DNA of 64,000 bases from Trileptium ribeirensis (taxonomy: Eukaryota > Nematoda > Enoplea > Enoplida > Thoracostomopsidae), in NCBI GenBank assembly GCA_030248225.1, contig JASANE010000408.1:29147-93146 (forward strand), given 5' to 3'. The notes beneath the pieces were generated by a model. The model made no database searches and had not been told where the DNA came from. It worked only from the letters and a program-made list of their open reading frames with translations. Each line of letters starts with the position of its first letter. Position 1 is the first letter of the stretch. Both the position numbers and the translations under genes were made by a program. Positions 55,901 to 64,000 of this stretch are shown piece after piece.

Positions 55901-56400
55901 ACACAATGAAAAAATAGCGATATATCGCGATCGGTTGCGAAATTATTAGAAATGAAACGAAATATCAAGAATTACATAGTTGTATAAACGAAGTATAGTA
56001 AGCACTGGCCATGTGATCTTTTTTGTTAATTTTTTTAAAAAATTGAAATTTCTATTTTTGGCTTTGAACATTTGATGATGTTCCTTTTATTCAGTATAGT
56101 TTCTATTATAATATATGTATGATTCCTAGGTAACGCCTATCCTTGCTACAACATGACATAATATGTGAGCATGTTCATCTTTGAGATAAAAAGCTACTGT
56201 GTTGAAACATATTTTTTTCGGAATTAATGTCTGCTATTACTTAGGCAAACCCCAAAAGTAATAATTGCATCTTCCATTTCAAAATAGTTGCTTTAATTTT
56301 GGTGATTCTATGCGCCCCATAAGTGCATAAACGATCAAATGATCGTCGCCAGCCACTGTCCGCTTGAGTTATATAAAAGTCTGTACTCCATGACATATTT
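52959..56400. other. AT-rich spacer, no gene recognised
   Basis: Short frames only. Small GC-richer patches near 54500-54720 and 55050-55170 may be old repeat fragments but I cannot assign them. Confidence 0.5.
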
Positions 56401-56406
56401 CAGGTC

Positions 56407-57425
56407 AGGTAAGCAGATTCAAGTTTTAAGAAACCCTTCATTTTCTATGGGAAAATTGCATAAATTGCTAAAATTTGCTAAAGATTTACTAAAATTACCA
56501 ATGTAATATATGTATGTTAATGTCATAATCATCTCAAGACTGTCAGTGTATGGGTGGATAGCGCCGTCGGGTGAGGGCAGTGCGATGGGGCAGGAGCTAG
56601 GCCAGGTAAGCAGAGTCGAAGTTTTTTGAAACCCATAATTTTACCACACAAATTGCTAAAATGTTGCTAAAGTTTTGCAAAAATAACCTATGTAATATAT
56701 GTATGTTAAAGTCATAATGGCCTACAGACTCTCAGTTTACGTTGTACATGGTGCCGCTGGAGTAGGTGAGTGCGCGGAAGAGCCCAGGTTAGGTAAGAAA
56801 ACACGAACTTTATAGAAACCCATAGTTTTCCATGAAAAAATCGCCCAAATTGCAAAAATTATCTCAAAGTTTTGGTAAAATTACCAATGTAATGTATGTA
56901 TGTTAAAGCCATGATCGTCTAAAGACCGTCGGTTTTGGGATTAGATGGTACCGTCGGGAGAGGGGAGCGCGGGGGACCTAGTTCACCTAGGCAGAGTCGA
57001 AGGTTTAAGAAACACATACTTTCCTCTGAAAAAAATTTGCCCAAATTGTAAAATTTTGCTAAAGTTTTGCTAAAATAACCAATGTAATATATGTATGTAA
57101 AAGTCATAATTGATTAAAGACTGTCAGTTTAGTGGTACTTGGTGCCGGCATGGCAGGGGAGTGCCTGGGGGGCGGGTAGGGGCTAGGTCAGGAATGCAGA
57201 GCCGAAGTTTTAAAAATCTATAATTTTCCAAGAAAAAATTGCCGAAAATACTAATAAAGACCGTCGGTGTTGGAGTTAGATCGTTCCAGCGGAAGAGCGG
57301 AGTGCGCCGGAAAGCTAGTTCACGCAGGCAGAGCCGAAGTTTTCACAAACATATAATTTTCCCTGAAAAAATTTTGCCCAAATTTGCTAAAACATTGCTA
57401 AAGTTTTGCTAAAATTTCTAACATT
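56407..57425 (+). repeat. Tandem block of ~190-bp units
   Basis: Six diverged units beginning AGGTAAGCAG or a variant at about 56407, 56604, 56791, 56989, 57190 and 57326 (the fifth is short). Each has the order AG(A)GTCGAAGTTTT, AAATTGCTAAAA, CCAATGTAATATATGTATGT, then a GC-rich end. Confidence 0.8.
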
Positions 57426-57744
57426 TTACGCCGACGATGCAGGGCGGTTTGGCGTACGCATGCCTCAAGGTTAAATATAGCTTAGGGCGGGCAGGGGGGT
57501 GACTGCTAGGGTCTAATACCTGTACCCCGTATATATGCCTATGATATTAAGTATATACACAAAAATTGATTATTTTAAGCAGCTGCGAAAAACAAACTGT
57601 TGTAAATGCGACTATCATACGAGTTCGAAACCCATGACCACTATACTGTTACAAATATTATTAATTTGTTTAGAGATAAAATGGAAGTTTTTAACATGTT
57701 TATGAGATGAGCCTTATCACTTATAGACAGTTATATGATAAAAT

Positions 57745-60700
57745 TGTATAAAAATATATAATATTGTTAAAATTTATTACAATTTTTATGTTTTACAGTT
57801 GTCTCAGCACAAACATAAAAATATATAATAATATTAAAATTCATTATAATTTTTATGTTGTATTGCTGTCCCACCACAAACATAAATATATAACACTATT
57901 GTTAAAATTCATTGTAATTTTTATGTTTCCCAGCTGTCCCATCACACACATAAAAATATATATAATAATATTGTTAAAATTCATTATAATTTTCGTGTTT
58001 CCCAGCTGTCCCATCACACACATAAAAATATATATAATAATATTGTTAAAATTCATTATAATTTTCATGTTTTACAGCTGTCCCAGCACAAACATGAAAA
58101 ATATATAATAATATTAAAATTCATTATAATTTTCATATTTTACAGCTGTTCCAGCACAAACATAAAAAATATATAATAATTTTGTTAAAATTCATTATAT
58201 TTTTTTAGGTTTTACAGTTTGTCCCAGCACAAACCTAAAAATATATAATAATATTGTTAAAATTCATTATAATTTTCATATTTTGCAGCTGTCCCAGCAC
58301 AGACATAAAGAATATATAATAATTTTGTTAAAAGTCCTTAAAATTTCCATGTTTTACAGCTGTCCCAGCAGAAACATGAAAAATATATAATAATGTTAAA
58401 ATTCATTATAATTTTTATGTTGTACTGCTGTCCCAGCACAAACATGAAAAATATATAATATTGTTAAAATTCATTATAATTTTTTATAATTTTTATGTTT
58501 TACAGCTGTCCCAGCACAAACCTAAAAATATATAATACTATTGTTAAAATTCATTATAATTTTTATGTTTTACAGCTGCCCCAGCACGCACATAAAAACA
58601 TATAATAATATTGTTAAAATTCATTATAATTTTCATGTTTTAAAGCTGTCACTGCACAAACATAAAAATATATAATAATATTGTTAAAATTCATTGTAAT
58701 TTTCATGTTTTACAGCTGTCCCAGTACAAACATAAAGCTATAAAACAATATTGTTAAAATTCATTATAATTTTAATGTTTTAAAGATGTCCCTGCACAAA
58801 CATAAAAATATATAATAATATTGTTAAAATTCATTATAATTTTCATGTTTACAGCTGTCCCAGCGCAAACGTAAAAATGTATAATAACATTGTTAAAATT
58901 CATTATAATTTTCATGTTTTACAACTGTCCCAGCACAAATATGAAAAATATATAATAATATTGTTGAAATTCATTATAATATTCATGTTTTAAAGCTGTC
59001 CTAGCACAAACATAAAAATATATAATAACATTGTTAAAATGCATTATAATTTTCATGTTTTACAGCTGTCCCAGCACAAACATGAAAAATATATAATAAT
59101 ATTAAAATTCATTATAATTTTTATGTTGTACTGCTGTCCCAGCACAAACATGAAAAATACATAATATTGTTAAAATTCAATATAATTTTTTATAATTTTT
59201 ATGTTTTACAGCTGTGCCAGCACAAACCTAAAAATATATAACACTGTTGTTAAAATTTATTATAATTTTTATGTTTTACAGCTGCCCCAGCACATATTTT
59301 AAAAATATATAATAATATTGTTAAAATTCATTATAATTTTCATGTTGTACTGCTGTCCCAGCACAAACATGAAAAATATATAATAATATTAAAATTCAAT
59401 ATAATTTTTATGTTGTACTGCTGTCCCAGCACAAACATGAAAAATATATAATATTGTTAAAATTCAATATAATTTTTTATAATTTTTATGTTTTACAGCT
59501 GTGCCAGCAGAAACATGAAAAATATATAATAATGTTAAAATTCATTATAATTTTTATGTTGTACTGCTGTCCCAGCACAAACATGAAAAATATATAATAT
59601 TGTTAAAATTCATTATAATTTTTTATAATTTTTATGTTTTACAGCTGTCCCAGCACAAACCTAAAAATATATAATACTATTGTTAAAATTCATTATAATT
59701 TTTATGTTTTACAGCTGCCCCAGCACACACATAAAAACATATAATAATATTGTTAAAATTCATTATAATTTTCATGTTTTAAAGCTGTCACTGCACAAAC
59801 ATAAAAATATATAATAATATTGTTAAAATTCATTGTAATTTTCATGTTTTACAGCTGTCCCAGTACAAACATAAAGCTATAAAACAATATTGTTAAAATT
59901 CATTATAATTTTAATGTTTTAAAGATGTCCCCTGCACAAACATAAAAATATATAATAATATTGTTAAAATTCATTATAATTTTCATGTTTACAGCTGTCC
60001 CAGCGCAAACGTAAAAATGTATAATAACATTGTTAAAATTCATTATAATTTTCATGTTTTACAACTGTCCCAGCACAAATATGAAAAATATATAATAATA
60101 TTGTTGAAATTCATTATAATATTCATGTTTTAAAGCTGTCCTAGCACAAACATAAAAATATATAATAACATTGTTAAAATGCATTATAATTTTCATGTTT
60201 TACAGCTGTCCCAGCACAAACATGAAAAATATATAATAATATTAAAATTCATTATAATTTTTATGTTGTACTGCTGTCCCAGCACAAACATGAAAAATAC
60301 ATAATATTGTTAAAATTCAATATAATTTTTTATAATTTTTATGTTTTACAGCTGTGCCAGCACAAACCTAAAAATATATAACACTGTTGTTAAAATTTAT
60401 TATAATTTTTATGTTTTACAGCTGCCCCAGCACAATCATAAAAATATATAATAATATTGTTAAAATTCATTATAATTTTCATGTTGTACTGCTGTCCCAG
60501 CACAAACATGAAAAATATATAATAATATTAAAATTCAATATAATTTTTATGTTGTACTGCTGTCCCAGCACAAACATGAAAAATATATAATATTGTTAAA
60601 ATTCAATATAATTTTTTATAATTTTTATGTTTTACAGCTGTGCCAGCACAAACCTAAAAATATATAACACTATTGTTAAAATTTATTATAATTTTTAGGT

Positions 60701-61705
60701 TTTAAAGCTGTCCCAGCACAAACCTAAAAATATATTACAATATTGTTAAAATTCATTGTAATTTTTATGTTTTACAGCTGTCTCAGCACAAGCCTAAAAT
60801 ATATATAATAATATTGTTAAAATTCACTATAATTTTTATGTTTTACAGCTGTCCCAGCACAAACCTAAAAAATATAACAATATTGTTCAAATTCATTATA
60901 ATTTTAATGTTTTAAAGCTGTCACTGCACAAACATAAAAATATATAATAATATTGTTAAAATTCACTATAATTTTCATGTTTTACAGCTGTCCCAGCACA
61001 AGCCTAAAATATATAATAATATTGTTAAAATTCACTATAATTTTTATGTTTTACAGCTGTCCCAGCACAAACCTAATAAATATAACAATATTGTTCAAAT
61101 TCATTATATTTTTCATGTTTTAAAAATGTCCCTGCACAAAGCTAAAAATATATAATAATATTGTTAAAATTCATTATAATTTTCATGTTTTACAGCTGTC
61201 CCAGCACAAACATAAAAATGTATAAAAATATTGTTAAATTCATGATAATTTTCATGTTTTACAGCTGCCCCAGCACAAAGTTAAAATATATAATATTGTT
61301 AAAATTCATTATAATTTTCATGTTTTACAGCTGTCCCAGCACAAACATGAAAAATATATAATAAAATTGTTAAAATTCATTATAATTTTCATGGTTTAAA
61401 GCTGGCCCAGCACAAACATAAAAATATATAATAACATTGTTAAAATGCATTATAATTTTCATGTTTTACAGCTGTCCCAGCACCAACATAAAAAATATAT
61501 AATAATATTGTTAAAATTCATTATAATTTTTATGTTTTACAGCTGCTCCAGCACAAACCTAAAAATGTATAGTATTGTTAAAATTCATTATAATTTTTAT
61601 GTTTTACAGCTGCCCCAGCACAAACCTCAAAATATATAATATTGTTAAAATTCATTATAATTTTCATGTTTTACAGCTGAGCCAGCACAAACATAAAAAA
61701 TATTT
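57745..61705 (+). repeat. ~4-kb satellite-like array of ~70-bp units
   Basis: About 55 units of roughly 70 bp. Each has an AT-rich half (TTGTTAAAATTCATTATAAT) and a short GC-rich box TTTTACAGCTGTCCCAGCAC. Open frames here are by-products of the repeat (repeated KFIIIFMFYSCPST). Most units vary by small indels and substitutions. Within it, 58369-59506 is repeated as 59508-60646. Confidence 0.95.
58369..60646 (+). repeat. 1,140-bp higher-order duplication in the satellite
   Basis: 58369-59506 and 59508-60646 are almost identical, including unit-specific variants (ATAAAGCTATAAAACAAT, GCAGAAACATG at the left edge). Offset is 1,139 before 59930, where an extra C is present, and 1,140 after it. 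Neighbouring units are far less alike, so this is a recent event. Confidence 0.9.
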
Positions 61706-64000
61706 AATAGCGATACATACTGCGGTGTGGATACCGTGAAACGTTTTATAAATGCGATCGGTAGAGTTAGCTATACAAGAGATAGTTGCTCTCGGGAAAG
61801 CACTCAAATTCTTCCGGCCCTATCCGAGAAGATTGACACTAACAAATTACAAAGTTTTTCAGTATTCATTAACGTAAACTTGACGTTACAGAATTCCAAT
61901 ATGCAAGTACTGCAATGTTTTTAGAGAACAGTAGATGCTGGATTGCAGTCGCGGTACTGGTATGGGGGCGTGCTTTGTAGAACTTTGACGGATGGTCTAT
62001 AGACCTGACTAACAATGTGTTCTTGCAGGTGAGTCTCGATGAGACCTTATGTAATGATATAATGAGAAAAGTTTATTAAAATATTGTGCTTACCTACTGT
62101 TTGACAGATATCATTTCAGAAGGCAAATTTGTAGAGCTGATCCAAAAACGTGTATACCTGTGTTTTGGTAGTGTAGTAAGTAGCATTGGACTTCGAGTTC
62201 CTTCACTGCTGTGGTTTCTAATGGTTTTAGAATATGTAACATTTCGACATTTTGCGTAAAAATAAAAAATATATTAGAAAAATCTATGTGCTCAAGTGTA
62301 CTTCTATAAAACTAACGTAATTTATATTAAAATCGCCCAATGTGAATACAACAATTTATTGAAAAGCTTACCTGATACATGATAGTTAGGTAGATAGTGA
62401 AAGAAGTTGCTACGGTTAGACCTAATCGGGCTAATTTGTTAATTATATTGCTATTCATGGTTCTCTGTTAAAAAATGTATATTCAGGTGCACCATAATAT
62501 TACACAAACGTTAAAAGATAGCCATACAATTTGAGCGCTAGCGCGATCAATAATAAATTTTAGCTTTGCAACAGCGAATACCAAAAATGCAAATTCTCGA
62601 AGTCGCTTTAATTCAAGTCATGCAATTGTCGAATTCTATATTATATATGTATATATATTTATATACGTGTATATATATTTATATATACATATTTTACATT
62701 GTAGCGTAGCCTTTGTCGGTTTTTATTCTTCTGTAGCCTACGTGGTCCTAGGGGTGCTTAGTCCCACCGTAGATTACACACAACAAAATGTAGGTTGCTA
62801 TAAGATATACCAATGCGAGCACCACGGGCTAATTATTTTGCTATCTTATTCTTAAGGCCTTAATGTGTCACCACTTATATCGATTTTGTTTATTACGCAC
62901 ACTATAACAAATTAAAAATTCTACACACATTAAACAAATAAACGGCTGAACCGTATTTCACCTTGATTGCGCAGCTTCTGAGCCCGACTGAGGCCCCGAT
63001 CTAACTGCGCAACCGCTTAAATACCCGAGCTATAAGTCTACTCCCAATTTTCTCCCTATTGATTTCTCTAACTGTTCCAAATTACATATGAAGTTTTCCA
63101 TGTTTTACTCTGGTTCCACTCCCGCTAAATTCTCTCTTAAACCTAAGTGAATTTTAGTCGTTAGAGAATAAGTTTTTATGAATTTCCCCGAATTCCTAAG
63201 TATAAACAAAATTTAAGATTTTAATCGAAAATCCAGCAGATACACATACACATATCCGCTAATGTAGGCCTAATAATTAAGGCGCCCACCCTTACACTCA
63301 AATCCAATATATTTAAATTCTATGCCTTAGGCTTACATAAAACTCTTGTAAATTCGTGTCTCCTATAAAAAAACTCTTTCGAAATTAGCCAAGTTTTAAA
63401 ATTTCTCCTGCACTATGTACAAAAATTCCAGCGCACGGTAAATACATTAAATGCACATACAGACACAAACACATGTACACAAGATTTTGCCAACATGTAA
63501 ATCATAAACATACTTATACATAATCGCACATCTTGTATAAATAGATACACGTACAATACACATACCTTTGCAACACATTTATAATCAACAACTATAGCGC
63601 ACAATAAACACTAAATGCATGGCACAAACAGTAAACAACAAACGTTTATAGAACGGCCAGTGATGCAGGGTGCATTTAGTAAATTGCAACTATAGCTGCA
63701 GGCGGGTTGAGGTTCAAGTAAAGGCCCTTTAGGGTACAGAGTAGATAGGTACGCACCGTTACATTACCCCCTATTCCGCATAAAAATTTGTTCCCAAATT
63801 TTCTTTAATTTTCACGTAAACACGGTGCAACATCGCTCGACATGGCACCGTATTGCATCAACAACTGTTCTGTTCATATAGCATAGTTGATATTTGTTTG
63901 TGTGTTTTAACTCCATTCAATGTCTTATCACGGAAAGAATATTATATCTTTCGTAGTAAAACACAACAGAGTCTGGGAAGATAATATGATCCAACCATAT
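61706..64000. other. AT-rich spacer, no gene recognised
   Basis: Only short frames; includes a TA microsatellite at about 62640-62700. Confidence 0.5.

Noticed and set aside
57764..61639. Several open frames with repeated KFIIIFMFYSCPST-like peptides
   Set aside because: They are translations of the ~70-bp tandem repeat; frames open and close with unit indels.
57745..61705. CRISPR-like regular repeat spacing
   Set aside because: No unique spacers: the whole unit is repeated, in a eukaryotic setting.

Overview
The window looks like repeat-rich DNA from a small invertebrate, most likely a nematode. The reasons are a degenerate BEL/Pao retrotransposon with the Pao gag, zinc-knuckle, RT and RNase H motifs that are abundant in nematodes, Ty3/Gypsy-type elements, a putative spliced HtrL/YibB-like gene fragment, and AT-rich intergenic DNA. 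The species cannot be named from the sequence alone. I see no intact host gene; almost everything recognisable is mobile DNA.

Left third (1-13946, minus strand): the 5' part of an env-bearing Ty3/Gypsy-like provirus that runs off the left edge. In transcription order it has a 5.36-kb 5' LTR (13946-8591), a tRNA-Pro-like primer-binding site (8585-8568), a ~1.2-kb leader, Gag with a CCHC zinc knuckle (7371-5845), an acidic ORF in the -1 frame (5923-4472), a larger acidic ORF again in the -1 frame (4475-1767) that ends with an internal signal peptide, and an Env with a furin site, fusion-peptide-like stretch and membrane anchor. Env is broken by two in-frame stops. No protease, RT, RNase H or integrase lies between gag and env.

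Middle (13947-30422, plus strand): remains of one or more related elements using the same LTR family. A 3'-truncated LTR (14112-19000) is joined directly to the tail of an integrase. Behind it come a proline-rich linker, a NADAR (ADP-ribose/NAD-linked) domain and an SGNH/GDSL-hydrolase-like segment, then a full 6.8-kb 3' LTR (23614-30422). The NADAR/SGNH cargo sits between integrase and 3' LTR, where env sits in other elements. The LTRs carry a two-membrane-segment ORF in U3, a TATA box, a polyadenylation signal, a conserved pair of stem-loops, and near the U5 end an antisense match to the 5' half of tRNA-Pro. A Harbinger-like MITE interrupts the right-hand LTR just after its TATA box.

Right half: AT-rich spacer with an HtrL/YibB-like exon (minus strand, ~33 kb); a decayed BEL/Pao element (34897-40696) whose gag zinc knuckle is split by a second MITE; spacer; a 6.5-kb solo LTR of the same giant family (46428-52954, minus) with a 4-bp target duplication TATA; spacer; a ~190-bp tandem repeat block (56.4-57.4 kb); and a ~4-kb array of ~70-bp units (57.7-61.7 kb) containing a recent 1,140-bp higher-order duplication. 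The remainder is AT-rich DNA in which I see no gene.
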